A DNA stretch of 64,000 nucleotides from assembly GCA_947453195.1 (NCBI GenBank), contig CANGFO010000006.1:1-64000 (forward strand), read 5' to 3'. This DNA comes from Flavobacteriaceae bacterium. Its GTDB lineage: Bacteria; Bacteroidota; Bacteroidia; Flavobacteriales; Flavobacteriaceae. This document shows positions 35,320 through 46,910 of this stretch, in pieces (positions within the stretch are counted from its first letter, which is position 1; every line of letters starts with the position of its first letter). Below the pieces are notes generated by a model that was not told where the DNA came from, did no database searches, and was given only the letters and a program-made list of their open reading frames with translations. A program made the position numbers and the translations under genes.

Positions 35320-36972
35320 TTAGTTAAGCAATTCCTTAGCATGATTTAATGCGGTCTCGGTTACGTTAGAGCCGGATAGCATTTGAGCAATTTCCATAAC
35401 CCGTTCATCTTTAGTAAGTAATTTTAATTCTGACAAAGTTTGATTGTCTTTAATAGCTTTATAAACTTTAATGTGCTCCTTTCCTTTTCCTGCAATTTGA
35501 GGCAAATGGGTGATGGCAAAAACTTGCATGTTTTCACTCATGTGTTTCAAAATATCTCCCATCTTATGCGCTATTTCACCCGATACACCTGTATCGATCT
35601 CATCAAAAATTATGGTTGGAAGCTTTGAATATTCAGATAAAATTGATTTAACCGCCAACATTATTCGAGACATCTCCCCTCCCGAGGCAACCTTTTTCAA
35701 CAAACCAAAATCAGATCCTTTATTTGCCGAAAACAAAAATTGTATTTCATCTCTGCCATTGTTAAAATAGGTCTCTTTTTGACTAATCTGAATATCAAAC
35801 CGTGCGTTAACCATTCCGAGAGTGGCTAATATAGCTTCTAATTTACTAGTTAAAATAGGTAATGTTGCAATTCTATTTTTATGTAATAGAGTAGCTAAAT
35901 CATTTAATACTATTTCAGTATTTTTTATTTGAAGTTCTAAAGCATTTATTTCCGATTCTAATGTAACTGAAGAAATAACTTTTACATCTAATTCATTTTG
36001 AATTTCAAGCAGCTCCTCAACAGTATTTACTTGATGTTTCTTTTGTAAGGAATAAATTAATTGTAATTTTTCATTTAGAATTTGAAGCGCTTCTGGATCT
36101 GAACTAATAGTTTCTGCCAACTCAGTTATCTCCTTATCAATATCATCAAATTCTATTAATAAGCTTGAAATTCGATCACTTAAACCGCTAAAATCTTGAG
36201 AATAAGAAGCTATTTTTTGAATAGCCACTTTAATGTCTTTAAGATTTTGAATTACTCCATATTGCTCTTGATTGGAAAGCGAAGAGATACGCGCTAAATT
36301 CTCATTAATTAACTCAACATTATTCAGTTTTTCAAATTGAGATTCAAGTAATTCTTGTTCACCAGATTTTAATTTCGCAGAAAGTAATTCTTCTAATAAA
36401 AACGAATTATACTCCTGCTCTTTTGCTAAAGAAAGTAACAATTCTTTTTTAGATTTAATATCAGAATTAAGTTTTTTATACTCTTTTAATTTTAGAGCAT
36501 ACTCTTTTAAAACATCTGCATTAGAGGCAACGGAGTCAATTATTTGAAATTGAACTAAATCATCAGAAAGTTCTTGCGTTTGATGCTGCGAATGAATGTC
36601 AATTAAATAATTACTTAATTCTTGTAATTCGTTTAAATTAACTGGAGTATCATTGATAAAAGCTCTTGACTTTCCTGAAGGTAGAATTTCTCTTCGTATT
36701 ATTGTTTCCTCCTCATAATCTAAATCATTTGTAGTAAAAAAATCTTGAAGGTTGTAATTGCTAATTTTAAAATGAGCTTCAATTATGCATTTTTCTTCTT
36801 TGTTTTTTAGCGAAGACAAATCGGCTCTTTTTCCTAAGACCAATCCTAAAGCACCTAATAAAATAGATTTTCCAGCTCCTGTTTCTCCTGTAATAACTGA
36901 AAATCCATCAGAAAACCGGACGGATAATTTTTCAATCAAAGCAAAATTTTCAATGGATAAGGATACTATCAT
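35320..36972 (-). CDS. recN: DNA repair protein RecN
   Basis: An SMC-like ATPase acting early in double-strand-break repair. The 550-residue protein starts MIVSLSIENFALIEKL, has Walker A in GETGAGKSILLGAL (about 31-44), a long coiled coil (about 150-370), the signature VASGGEMSRIMLA and Walker B IIFDEIDTGVSG. Length and motif order are normal. It is the last gene of the dapA-bamD-rpoZ-coaBC-porD-recN cluster, 11 bases after porD. Confidence 0.97.
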   Translation of the reverse strand: MIVSLSIENFALIEKLSVRFSDGFSVITGETGAGKSILLGALGLVLGKRADLSSLKNKEEKCIIEAHFKISNYNLQDFFTTNDLDYEEETIIRREILPSGKSRAFINDTPVNLNELQELSNYLIDIHSQHQTQELSDDLVQFQIIDSVASNADVLKEYALKLKEYKKLNSDIKSKKELLLSLAKEQEYNSFLLEELLSAKLKSGEQELLESQFEKLNNVELINENLARISSLSNQEQYGVIQNLKDIKVAIQKIASYSQDFSGLSDRISSLLIEFDDIDKEITELAETISSDPEALQILNEKLQLIYSLQKKHQVNTVEELLEIQNELDVKVISSVTLESEINALELQIKNTEIVLNDLATLLHKNRIATLPILTSKLEAILATLGMVNARFDIQISQKETYFNNGRDEIQFLFSANKGSDFGLLKKVASGGEMSRIMLAVKSILSEYSKLPTIIFDEIDTGVSGEIAHKMGDILKHMSENMQVFAITHLPQIAGKGKEHIKVYKAIKDNQTLSELKLLTKDERVMEIAQMLSGSNVTETALNHAKELLN

Positions 36973-36983
36973 AAATTGATTTC

Positions 36984-37868
36984 CTATTTAATATTAGCCC
37001 ATTTTGAAGAATTTGTAGGGGAAATTCTTGATAATTCATCCACCAAACCATCTAATGGCACACTTGGTCCTGCAGTGAAAATTGAAACTATTTCATCTGC
37101 TTTAGCATCAAAAAAGATTCTTGTTAAATAGGCATTGGGTCTAATTTCATGTAATGCACTTAATGAATTAAAAGAACTTAATATCGCTTCTTTAGAAGTT
37201 TTTAAATCTTTATGCATCATGTCCAAACCATTAAAATGATATTGAAACATTACCTCTCTAATAGGCTTGAATGTTGTAGATAAAAAGTCGTTTACTAAAT
37301 AATACCGATTATTGGTTTTATTAGTTTGTGACCATCCTGCTCCTCCAGTTGGGGCAGCAAGATTAAGTATTTGCTGAGCCGATTGAAAGTAATCAACCCC
37401 ACTGTCAAGATCAAAAGTTTCAGCATCTGCACCTAGTATAATATAACTGTAAAATGCAATTGTAGATATCAAATTTGATTCATAACTATTTGGACTATAA
37501 AACAAATTTTGAAATTCTACATACTGAAAATTAAAATCATTATCATTAATATTTAATACTGGTGTTGTAAAACTTGAATTATAAACCGGTCTAGAACTTT
37601 GAACTTGAATAGTAGCCTCAAAATTATTGGAGTCATACGAATTTAGAGTAATAAACATAGAGCAATTAATTCTCTCATTAGGTTTATATGTTTTTTCTGT
37701 CCATGCTGTTTTATTCACAAACTCATTTAAGGAAGTCTCTAAACTCTTGAATATTTGGTTGTTGGTATTCGTAATTTTATCATAATTAACAATCACTTTA
37801 CAGTTTAACTCTTGTGAATGAGCAACTGTAAAAAAACAAATAAAAAGAAAACTGAAAATTTTACGCAT
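36984..37868 (-). CDS. porD: DUF4835 protein, probable T9SS component PorD
   Basis: A 294-residue exported protein with a signal peptide (about 1-18, ending TVAHSQ). Family DUF4835 is annotated as PorD, linked to type IX secretion in Bacteroidetes. The start ELNCKVIVNYDKI and the later GLDMMHKDLK and LSRISPTNSSKW are typical. No membrane segment or lipobox is seen, so it should be periplasmic or outer-membrane-associated. Its start overlaps the coaBC stop by 8 bases, and recN follows. The same order occurs widely in Flavobacteria. The T9SS role rests on family knowledge, not on this sequence. Confidence 0.8.
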   Translation of the reverse strand: MRKIFSFLFICFFTVAHSQELNCKVIVNYDKITNTNNQIFKSLETSLNEFVNKTAWTEKTYKPNERINCSMFITLNSYDSNNFEATIQVQSSRPVYNSSFTTPVLNINDNDFNFQYVEFQNLFYSPNSYESNLISTIAFYSYIILGADAETFDLDSGVDYFQSAQQILNLAAPTGGAGWSQTNKTNNRYYLVNDFLSTTFKPIREVMFQYHFNGLDMMHKDLKTSKEAILSSFNSLSALHEIRPNAYLTRIFFDAKADEIVSIFTAGPSVPLDGLVDELSRISPTNSSKWANIK

Positions 37869-39069
37869 GATAATGTTTTATTACTTTATTCAAAATGTCT
37901 TTAGCCACTTCTTCCTTCAACTTTAATTCTTTTGGCTCAATATTGAAATCACTATCAATAAAGGTCACCTTATTGGTTGAACCTCCAAATCCTGCACCAG
38001 CATCCTGAAGCGAATTTAGAACTATCAAATCTAAGTTTTTTTTCTGAATTTTCAACTTTGCATTTTCAATTTCATTTTCAGTTTCTAATGCGAAACCTAC
38101 AAGATATTGTTTTGTCTTCAATTGCCCTAGAGTTGCCAATATATCTTTGGTTTTTTCAAGTTCTAAAGAAAAAACTTCTTCCGATTTTTTAATTTTTTGT
38201 TTGGCACTCGTTTTTGGTTTATAATCTGCAACAGCAGCTGCAGCAATTAGCACATCCATAATTTCATATTGAGACATGCAGGCATCGTACATTTCTTTTG
38301 CAGAAACTACATGAATTACTTCAATAGAATCATTTGTTACTTTGAGATTTGTTGGGCCAGAAACTAAAACCACTTCTGCACCAAGATTTGCAGCCTCATT
38401 TGCTAAATCATAACCCATTTTTCCAGAAGAATGATTACCAATAAAACGCACAGGATCTATCGCTTCGTATGTAGGGCCAGCAGTAATTAATATTTTTTTT
38501 CCTTTTAAAGGCAAATTCTTCGATAAATCAGCTTCTAAAAAAGCTACAATGTTTTCGGGTTCTGCCATTCTTCCTTCACCACTCAAACCGCTTGCTAATT
38601 CTCCACTTTCAGCAGGAATCATAACATTTCCAAATTGAGTCAATGTTGAAAAAGTTTGGAGGGTTGAGGGATGTTTATACATATCTAAATCCATCGCTGG
38701 AGCAAAATAAACCGGACATTTAGCAGATAAATAAGTAGCCAACACCAAATTATCGCACGTTCCATTTGCCATTTTAGACAACGTATTGGCAGTTGCGGGT
38801 GCAATTACCATTAAATCTCCCCAGAGTCCTAAATCGACATGGTTATTCCATTTAAAACCGTTTTCTTCATCAAAAAAAGTAGAATAAACTGGGTTTTTAG
38901 ATAGTGTTGCAAGCGTTAAGGGGGTAATAAAATCTAAAGAAGCAGGTGTCATAATCACTTGGACATGAGCACCTGCTTTTATAAATAATCGAACTAAATT
39001 TGCTGTTTTATAAGCGGCAATTCCACCAGATATTCCTAGTATAATTTTTTTACCCCTTAATACAGACAT
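37861..39069 (-). CDS. coaBC: Bifunctional phosphopantothenoylcysteine decarboxylase/synthetase
   Basis: Makes 4'-phosphopantetheine in CoA synthesis. The 402-residue protein has an N-terminal flavin-dependent CoaC domain (GISGGIAAYKTANLVRLF; active-site NHVDL; PATANTLSKMANGTCDNL) and a C-terminal CoaB synthetase (about 185-402) with ITAGPTYEAIDPVRFI, NHSSGKMG and AAAVADYKP. Together with the CoaE domain at 29.3 kb, two CoA enzymes are in the window. It follows rpoZ by 18 bases. Confidence 0.97.
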   Translation of the reverse strand: MSVLRGKKIILGISGGIAAYKTANLVRLFIKAGAHVQVIMTPASLDFITPLTLATLSKNPVYSTFFDEENGFKWNNHVDLGLWGDLMVIAPATANTLSKMANGTCDNLVLATYLSAKCPVYFAPAMDLDMYKHPSTLQTFSTLTQFGNVMIPAESGELASGLSGEGRMAEPENIVAFLEADLSKNLPLKGKKILITAGPTYEAIDPVRFIGNHSSGKMGYDLANEAANLGAEVVLVSGPTNLKVTNDSIEVIHVVSAKEMYDACMSQYEIMDVLIAAAAVADYKPKTSAKQKIKKSEEVFSLELEKTKDILATLGQLKTKQYLVGFALETENEIENAKLKIQKKNLDLIVLNSLQDAGAGFGGSTNKVTFIDSDFNIEPKELKLKEEVAKDILNKVIKHYHA

Positions 39070-39087
39070 AGCTCGCTATTGGTTTGT

Positions 39088-39396
39088 TTATTCTTTATAA
39101 TAAATCTTTCCGTCTAACCATTCTTGCACTGCAAGTGCATGTGGCTTAGGAAGTTTTTCATAGAATTTTGAAACTTCAATTTGTTCTTTGTTTTCAAAAA
39201 CCTCTTCCAAGCTATCATTATAAGTTGCAAACTCCTCTAATTTTTCAATTAGTTCTTTTTTAATTTCAGAATTAATTTGATTAGATCTTTTAGCAATAAT
39301 AGTTATCGCCTCATATACATTACCTGTTGGCTCTTCAATAACATTCTTATTGTAGGTAATTGTATTCACTGGCGCATTAGTTTTCTTTAAATCCAT
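39088..39396 (-). CDS. rpoZ: RNA polymerase omega subunit, Bacteroidetes type
   Basis: A 102-residue protein of the omega/RPB6-like type found between bamD and coaBC in Bacteroidetes. The core is NVYEAITIIAKRSNQI (about 25-40). Omega stabilises the beta' subunit. The reading frame extends 13 codons further upstream, into bamD, but the family starts at MDLKKTNAPVNTITY, so ATG 39396 is used. It lies 7 bases after bamD and 18 before coaBC. Confidence 0.85.
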   Translation of the reverse strand: MDLKKTNAPVNTITYNKNVIEEPTGNVYEAITIIAKRSNQINSEIKKELIEKLEEFATYNDSLEEVFENKEQIEVSKFYEKLPKPHALAVQEWLDGKIYYKE

Positions 39397-39403
39397 GGAT
39401 ATC

Positions 39404-40198
39404 TTATTTAGAAAATTGTTGTAAATCTTTGTCAATTTTAGCTAACATTTCATCAGCTTTAGTTTTGTATTTGGTATCTGCTTTAAACTTATTTAAACTT
39501 GCATAAGCCGATTTTGCACTTCGTAATCTTTCTTCCATTTTTGACGGAATACTATTAATTGCCAATTTATATGCAGAATCAAATTTATAAAATAAGGCAT
39601 CTTCTTTGTATATTGTTCCTGGAAAATCAGAAATGAAATTATCAAACGCAATTTGTGCCGCTTTATAATCTGAAATAGTATTGTATTGTTTCGCGTTTTC
39701 AAATGCTTTTTTCTCTATTTTGTTTCGCATCTCTTTAACCATTGTATTTGCTTCTGGCATATACGTGGAATTTGGATAGGTATCAATAAAGTTTTGAAGT
39801 TTATCAACCGCTTTATCAGTATCGGTTTGATCTAAACTATACATTGGCGATAATTTGGTAAAACATTTGGCACCAAGAAAAAGAGCTTCTTCTTGCTTTT
39901 CACTTTTTGGATAGCTAGAAGCAAAACTTTCAAACTGATAACCTGCTAAATAATATTGCTCTGTTTTGTAATACGCTTGTGAATACATGTAAAACAATTT
40001 CTCTGCCTGAGGCTTACCCTTATATGAAGGAGCAATTTGTTCAAACAAACGAATTGCCTTTTCGTATTTCGCTTTATCATACATTTTAACAGAAACATTA
40101 TATTTAACTGCAATGTCTTCTGATTTTAATGCTTTTTGATATTCGCTACATGACGAAATAAAAACAACCAATACAATAAGAGAAATTATTTTTTTCAT
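39404..40198 (-). CDS. bamD: Outer membrane assembly lipoprotein BamD
   Basis: Part of the BAM complex that folds outer-membrane beta-barrels. From ATG 40198 the product has 264 residues with a lipoprotein signal (MKKIISLIVLVVFISSC; lipobox ISSC) and several TPR repeats (for example YEKAIRLFEQIAPSYKGKPQ, QYYLAGYQFESFASSYPKSEKQEEAL). The ORF could start 22 codons earlier, but those residues lack a signal-like pattern. Lgt (7279) would modify it. Confidence 0.93.
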   Translation of the reverse strand: MKKIISLIVLVVFISSCSEYQKALKSEDIAVKYNVSVKMYDKAKYEKAIRLFEQIAPSYKGKPQAEKLFYMYSQAYYKTEQYYLAGYQFESFASSYPKSEKQEEALFLGAKCFTKLSPMYSLDQTDTDKAVDKLQNFIDTYPNSTYMPEANTMVKEMRNKIEKKAFENAKQYNTISDYKAAQIAFDNFISDFPGTIYKEDALFYKFDSAYKLAINSIPSKMEERLRSAKSAYASLNKFKADTKYKTKADEMLAKIDKDLQQFSK

Positions 40199-40261
40199 TT
40201 TTTTTCTTAAATGGATTTCGTAATTTTTAAAAGCATTTTTTAGGCTCCAAAAAACGAACTG

Positions 40262-40269
40262 CAAAATTA
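40262..40269 (-). promoter_or_regulatory. -7 element of the bamD-rpoZ-coaBC-porD-recN unit
   Basis: Minus strand TAATTTTG, 63 bases before the bamD ATG. Confidence 0.55.
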
Positions 40270-40320
40270 GTTAATAATTAGTTACAATAAAAGATTTTTT
40301 TATTGTTTTATTTCAAATGA

Positions 40321-41199
40321 TTACTGATTATTCGTTATGAAATTTGAAATTCTATTCGATAAATCAGAATTTACATTTACCAAGGGTAAACGAAGTGTGT
40401 TTTCAGACAAACCAAGCAGTTTATGAACCTCTTTGATCCCTGCAGGATTTCCTTGTTCAAAAATCATATCAATAGCATCTGCAAGTTGGTAATGGATTTT
40501 GTAGGCTTCATCCACTTTTCGATCTAATCCCAGTCGAACCATATCAGAAAACTGTTTTGGAAATCCTTCTCCAATAACAGAAATAACACCACTACCTCCG
40601 GCCAAAACCATTGGTAAAGTAATCATATCATCGCCCGAAATCACCAAGAATCCTTCTGGCTTACTTTGAATTAATTTCATTGCCTGAACCATATCTCCAG
40701 CTGCCTCTTTGATTCCAATAATATTTTTGAAATCATTTGCCAATCGAATCACCGTTGAAGGAAGCATATTGCAAGCTGTTCTGCCGGGTACATTATATAA
40801 AATAACTGGTATAGGCGAGGCTTCGGCAATAGCTTTAAAATGCTGATAAATACCCTCTTGTGTGGGTTTATTATAATACGGTGATACCGATAAAACAGCC
40901 ACAAAATCAGAAAAATCTCTTGTTTTTAATTCTTCTACAAGTTTGTGCGTGTTGTTTCCTCCTACCCCAAGAACCAAAGGAAGTCTTTTGTCATTAGCGG
41001 CAATTACGGTTTGAATCACCAATTCTTTTTCCTCTTGACTTAATGTAGCGTTTTCGGCTGTTGTACCAAGAACTACAAGGTAATTAATCCCATTGTCAAT
41101 TTGAAAATTTACTATTCTAGTTAATGCTTCTGTATCTACAGAAAAATCTTTTTTAAATGGAGTTACAAGCGCAACACCAGTTCCTATTAATGCTTGCAT
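40321..41199 (-). CDS. dapA: 4-hydroxy-tetrahydrodipicolinate synthase
   Basis: Condenses pyruvate with aspartate semialdehyde in lysine and diaminopimelate synthesis. The 292-residue aldolase-fold protein has [42 protein letters not shown] with the catalytic Tyr, and GIKEAAGD with the Schiff-base Lys. It is transcribed with the unassigned gene at 41201 (1 base apart) and lies upstream of bamD, separated by about 120 bases with its own promoter. Confidence 0.97.
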   Translation of the reverse strand: MQALIGTGVALVTPFKKDFSVDTEALTRIVNFQIDNGINYLVVLGTTAENATLSQEEKELVIQTVIAANDKRLPLVLGVGGNNTHKLVEELKTRDFSDFVAVLSVSPYYNKPTQEGIYQHFKAIAEASPIPVILYNVPGRTACNMLPSTVIRLANDFKNIIGIKEAAGDMVQAMKLIQSKPEGFLVISGDDMITLPMVLAGGSGVISVIGEGFPKQFSDMVRLGLDRKVDEAYKIHYQLADAIDMIFEQGNPAGIKEVHKLLGLSENTLRLPLVNVNSDLSNRISNFITNNQ

Positions 41200-41200
41200 G

Positions 41201-41713
41201 TTATATTTTGTTTAATATTTTTAAATATTTAAATAATTCGGTAATGAAAACTCTATAATTTTCGGCATTGGTATCAATCATAAAATGATTTAAACGCTTA
41301 TCAATACTAGAAAATCCTACTTTAAATTTTGCTTTTGAATGATTTGTAGTTTGTAACAATCCTGCTTTTTCAATATCATAATAACTTATTAGCAAGTCAA
41401 ATTCTAATTCAATAAATGCTACAACGTCACTTTTTTCTATCAATCCGGACCAACTTATGTCTCTGTATGAAAAAAAAGGAGAATCAATATTTTCATTTTT
41501 CTTGATTACATCCTTAAAAATTAAGATCGAAACATTTTCTGCTTCTATACCATTTTGAATTAATTCAGCAATTAAGGCTTCTTTATCAGAAAAATAAGAC
41601 TCATCAATTACAATCCCAACCTTTTTTACAAAAGAATTTGAATCTAATTGCTTCACGTTTAGTAACTTTTTCTTAACGATTTTTTTTGCCCAATATTCCT
41701 TTATTTTATTCAA
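41201..41713 (-). CDS. DUF6913-like protein of unknown function
   Basis: A 170-residue cytosolic protein that starts [18 protein letters not shown] and has alternating strands and helices, with [25 protein letters not shown] in the middle and [20 protein letters not shown] later. I associate it with DUF6913, a family found beside dapA in Flavobacteria, without a known function. It ends 1 base before the dapA start, so the two are coupled; this suggests a role tied to cell-envelope or lysine metabolism only by context. Confidence 0.65.
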   Translation of the reverse strand: MNKIKEYWAKKIVKKKLLNVKQLDSNSFVKKVGIVIDESYFSDKEALIAELIQNGIEAENVSILIFKDVIKKNENIDSPFFSYRDISWSGLIEKSDVVAFIELEFDLLISYYDIEKAGLLQTTNHSKAKFKVGFSSIDKRLNHFMIDTNAENYRVFITELFKYLKILNKI

Positions 41714-41736
41714 AACATAGTACTTTTACAAGATTA

Positions 41737-41744
41737 CAAATTTA
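41737..41744 (-). promoter_or_regulatory. -7 element of the DUF6913-dapA unit
   Basis: Minus strand TAAATTTG, 23 bases before the ATG at 41713. Confidence 0.5.
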
Positions 41745-41764
41745 ACTTATTTTAGTTGTAAATT

Positions 41765-42544
41765 ATGGTAAAACTAAAAAACTATAACGATGAAATAAAA
41801 CATTTTGTTTTATTATTAACATTTACATTATTAATTTCTTGCTCAAGTCACCCCTTTTATGTTTCTAAAATTGAAGGAAAAAAAATAAGCGTTAGTAAAG
41901 AACAAAGTGGTATACCTGAAATTGAGAATTACATAAAACCTTATAAAGAGCATATTGATAAAGAATTAAGCGAAGTATTAGCTTATAGCCCTGAAACTTT
42001 AGATAAGACAAAAGGAGAATGGCAAACAATTATTGGTTGTTTTCTTGCGGATATTACTTTAGAAAAAAGCAATCCGATTTTTCTAAAAAGAGAAAATAAA
42101 AACATTGATGTTTGTTTTCTAAACCATGGTGGAATTAGAACTATAATTCCGAAAGGAGATGTTACTGCTAGAAATGCTTATGAAGTAATGCCTTTTGAAA
42201 ATAGTGCCGTAGTTGTAGGCTTAAAACAAGAACAAATTATTGCTATTGCAAATTATATAATTTCAGAAAAAAAGCCGCATCCCTTATCAGGAATGACTTT
42301 TACCATTTCTAAAGAAAACAAACCTATCAATATTTTGATTCAAGGGAAACCATTAGAAGAAAATAAAATTTATTACGTAGTTACTTCCGATTATTTATCT
42401 AATGGTGGAGATAACATGACCTTCTTTAAAAATAATGTGGAACGACATGATTTAGATTACAAATTGAGAAATATCATGATTGATTATTTTAAAGATGTTG
42501 ATACCATTAGAGTGAATAAAAATATCAGAATCACAAAAGAATAA
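41765..42544 (+). CDS. Lipoprotein with 5'-nucleotidase C-terminal domain
   Basis: A 259-residue lipoprotein (signal about 12-28 with lipobox LISC) that consists of only the C-terminal, substrate-binding domain of UshA-type 5'-nucleotidases: FLNHGGIRTIIPKGDVT, AYEVMPFENSAVVVGL and SDYLSNGGDNMTFF. The catalytic metallophosphatase domain is absent here but is encoded by the next gene, 4 bases downstream. The two probably work together at the cell envelope on nucleotides or related phosphoesters. Confidence 0.85.
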   Translation: MVKLKNYNDEIKHFVLLLTFTLLISCSSHPFYVSKIEGKKISVSKEQSGIPEIENYIKPYKEHIDKELSEVLAYSPETLDKTKGEWQTIIGCFLADITLEKSNPIFLKRENKNIDVCFLNHGGIRTIIPKGDVTARNAYEVMPFENSAVVVGLKQEQIIAIANYIISEKKPHPLSGMTFTISKENKPINILIQGKPLEENKIYYVVTSDYLSNGGDNMTFFKNNVERHDLDYKLRNIMIDYFKDVDTIRVNKNIRITKE

Positions 42545-42548
42545 AACG

Positions 42549-43460
42549 ATGAAAAGAAGAGATTTTATACAAAAAACAGCTGCAACTTCTGCCTTTTTAG
42601 GATTAACAAGTTTCTCCTTAAGTAGTTTTAAAAGTGAAAAAATAAAACACATTACCATTCTTCATACTAATGATGTGCACAGCTATATCGATCCGTTTCC
42701 AGCTGATCATCCAAAAAATCCTGGCCTAGGAGGCGTTGCCAAAAGAGCTGCCATTATTGAAACCATCCGAAAAGAAAATCCTAATCTTCTTTTATTAGAC
42801 GCTGGAGACATCTTTCAAGGAACTCCCTATTTTAATTATTACGGTGGGGAATTGGAATTCAAATTAATGAATATGATGGGCTATGATGTTGTAACCCTAG
42901 GTAATCATGATTTTGACAACGGAATTGATGGTTTACTCGCTCAAATGCCCAATGCAAAATTTGATTTTGTTTCCAATTATGGATTTCAAAATACGGTATT
43001 AGATGGCCGTGTAAAACCCTACCAAATTAAACATGTGGACGGAGTTAAAATTGGAATTTTTGGTCTAGGCGTTGAATTGCAAGGATTAGTAGACAAGAAA
43101 AACAGTAAAGAAACCGTTTACAATGATCCTATAGAATCAGCTACCGATATGGCTCGAATCTTAAAACACGAAAACAAATGCGATTTAGTTATATGTCTCT
43201 CGCATATTGGCTACAATTACAAAGAAGAACCAAACAAAGTATGCGATCTTATGCTTGCTAAAAAAACGAAAGACATCGATTTAATTATTGGTGGACATAC
43301 GCATACCTTTCTTGACAAACCAGTTATAGAGAAAAACCTAGAAGGAAAAGAGGTATTAATTAATCAAGTAGGGTGCTACGGATTGAATTTAGGTAGAATT
43401 GATTTTTATCTTACTTCCGATAATGAAATAGCAAGCCACGGAAAATCAATTGTCATTTAA
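42549..43460 (+). CDS. Metallophosphatase, 5'-nucleotidase catalytic domain with a Tat-like signal
   Basis: A 303-residue exported enzyme with the calcineurin-like metallophosphoesterase fold: LHTNDVHSYIDPF, LLDAGDIFQGTPYF, TLGNHDFDNG, LSHIGYN and GGHTHTFL carry the two-metal ligands. The N-terminus MKRRDFIQKTAATSAFLG has the RRDF form of a twin-arginine signal. It corresponds to the N-terminal half of UshA; the C-terminal half is the upstream lipoprotein. Both halves seem intact. Confidence 0.88.
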   Translation: MKRRDFIQKTAATSAFLGLTSFSLSSFKSEKIKHITILHTNDVHSYIDPFPADHPKNPGLGGVAKRAAIIETIRKENPNLLLLDAGDIFQGTPYFNYYGGELEFKLMNMMGYDVVTLGNHDFDNGIDGLLAQMPNAKFDFVSNYGFQNTVLDGRVKPYQIKHVDGVKIGIFGLGVELQGLVDKKNSKETVYNDPIESATDMARILKHENKCDLVICLSHIGYNYKEEPNKVCDLMLAKKTKDIDLIIGGHTHTFLDKPVIEKNLEGKEVLINQVGCYGLNLGRIDFYLTSDNEIASHGKSIVI

Positions 43461-43479
43461 TTTATTTTTTGATTTAAAT

Positions 43480-45543
<2,064 letters not shown>

Positions 45544-45568
45544 TATTTTGAATTTAAAAAAGAAAAAA

Positions 45569-46039
45569 CTATTGAATAATAGAATTAATTTGAAGATACA
45601 ATTGACCGTCACTTAATATAGCACCTTCCTTAATTAAATTGAATATTGAAGCGTTTCTATCTTCGTCATACTCTTTTTTTCCAGTAAGCATTTCAACGGT
45701 ATCCGTAAATAAATTATCACTTAACCACTCCATTCCCGATTTTTGCAAAAAATCAACATCTGTAACCAGTGATTTAATTACCATTGAATCAATATGATTG
45801 TCTTGACAATGAAATAAGAAAATATGATTTTTAGAAAAGTGCTCTAAATACTGTGCGTTTGTCAATACGTTTTCCCAAATCAAATCGGAAAAAACATCCA
45901 ATTCTTGTTCAGCAACTTCTGGAGTGTTCACTTTAATTTCATCCCATTCTTTTTTATCAATAGATTGGGTTGCTAAGAATGTTGCAAATTCTTGGTGCAA
46001 TTCTTCAAATTGCTCTTTGGTTAATCTTTTATATTTCAT
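45569..46039 (-). CDS. DUF6495-like protein of unknown function
   Basis: A 156-residue acidic, mostly helical cytosolic protein: starts MKYKRLTKEQFEELHQEFA, contains KKEWDEIK, DVFSDLIWENVL, SKNHIFLFHCQDNHIDSMVI and a C-terminal EGAILSDGQLYLQI. I associate it with DUF6495, known only as a conserved flavobacterial family. It lies between terminator-like hairpins on both sides, downstream of the rpsF-rpsR-rplI operon and upstream of ligA. Confidence 0.65.
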   Translation of the reverse strand: MKYKRLTKEQFEELHQEFATFLATQSIDKKEWDEIKVNTPEVAEQELDVFSDLIWENVLTNAQYLEHFSKNHIFLFHCQDNHIDSMVIKSLVTDVDFLQKSGMEWLSDNLFTDTVEMLTGKKEYDEDRNASIFNLIKEGAILSDGQLYLQINSIIQ

Positions 46040-46053
46040 AAGTAATGATTTAT

Positions 46054-46085
46054 AAAAAAAGTCCCGATTTACATCGAGACTTTTT
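46054..46085 (-). terminator. Terminator after rplI
   Basis: Minus strand AAAAGTCTCGAT-GTAA-ATCGGGACTTTTTTT, one mismatch, T7 tail. It ends 14 bases before the ATG of the DUF6495-like gene. Confidence 0.82.
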
Positions 46086-46104
46086 AATTTATAGTAGAAA
46101 GTTA

Positions 46105-46545
46105 TTAAACTTCAGCTACAATTTCATAAGGTAATTCAACTACTACATCTCTGTGTAATCTTATAGATGCAGTGTATTTACCAGTTCTTTTTACAGTTCC
46201 ACTAGTGATGAATTTTCTTTCAATAGTTTGACCTGCTTTTTCTAATGCTTCTGCAATATCAATGTTGGTTACAGAACCGAATAGTTTTTCACCACCTGCT
46301 TTAGAAGTAATTTTAATTTCTAACGCTTTTAAAGCTTCAGCGATTTTGTTAGCATCTGCTACAACTTTAGCTTCTTTGTGCGCTTTTTGTTTTAAATTTT
46401 CAGCTAAAACTTTTTTAGCAGAAGGAGTAGCTAATTGAGCAAATCCTTGTGGTATTAAGAAATTACGACCGTAACCAGCTTTTACTGTAACTACATCGTC
46501 TTTAAATCCTAAATTCTGAACGTCTTGTTTTAATATAAGTTCCAT
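46105..46545 (-). CDS. rplI: Ribosomal protein L9
   Basis: A 146-residue large-subunit protein. The N-terminal domain begins MELILKQDVQNLGFKDDVVTVKAGYGRNFLIPQG in family form, a long helix links to the C-terminal domain, which has EKLFGSVTNIDIAEAL and the final VELPYEIVAEV. It is the last gene of the rpsF-rpsR-rplI operon. Confidence 0.97.
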   Translation of the reverse strand: MELILKQDVQNLGFKDDVVTVKAGYGRNFLIPQGFAQLATPSAKKVLAENLKQKAHKEAKVVADANKIAEALKALEIKITSKAGGEKLFGSVTNIDIAEALEKAGQTIERKFITSGTVKRTGKYTASIRLHRDVVVELPYEIVAEV

Positions 46546-46611
46546 GTTGTTGTCCTTAATTATAGAAGTTAGGTTCCCTTATTGGAGAAACCAACAACTG
46601 TTGATTTTAAA

Positions 46612-46908
46612 TTATTTTAATAAATCGGCTACATATGGCATTAAAGCTAAGTGACGTGCTCTTTTCACAGCAACTGACACTTTTCTTTGATACTTCAATG
46701 AAGTTCCTGTTAAACGACGAGGAAGAATTTTTCCTTGCTCGTTAACGAATTTTAATAAGAAATCTGCATCTTTATAATCAATATATTTGATTCCAGATTT
46801 TTTGAAACGACAATACTTTTTAGTTTTGTTAGTTTCTATGTTCAAAGGCGTTAAATATCTGATATCTCCGTCTTTTTTTCCTGAAGCTGATTGTTGTAAA
46901 TTTGCCAT
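46612..46908 (-). CDS. rpsR: Ribosomal protein S18
   Basis: A 98-residue small-subunit protein. It has the core [17 protein letters not shown] and the RNA-binding [20 protein letters not shown], followed by [14 protein letters not shown]. The N-terminal 20 residues are a Bacteroidetes-type extension. It starts 2 bases after rpsF. Confidence 0.97.
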   Translation of the reverse strand: MANLQQSASGKKDGDIRYLTPLNIETNKTKKYCRFKKSGIKYIDYKDADFLLKFVNEQGKILPRRLTGTSLKYQRKVSVAVKRARHLALMPYVADLLK

Positions 46909-46910
46909 GA

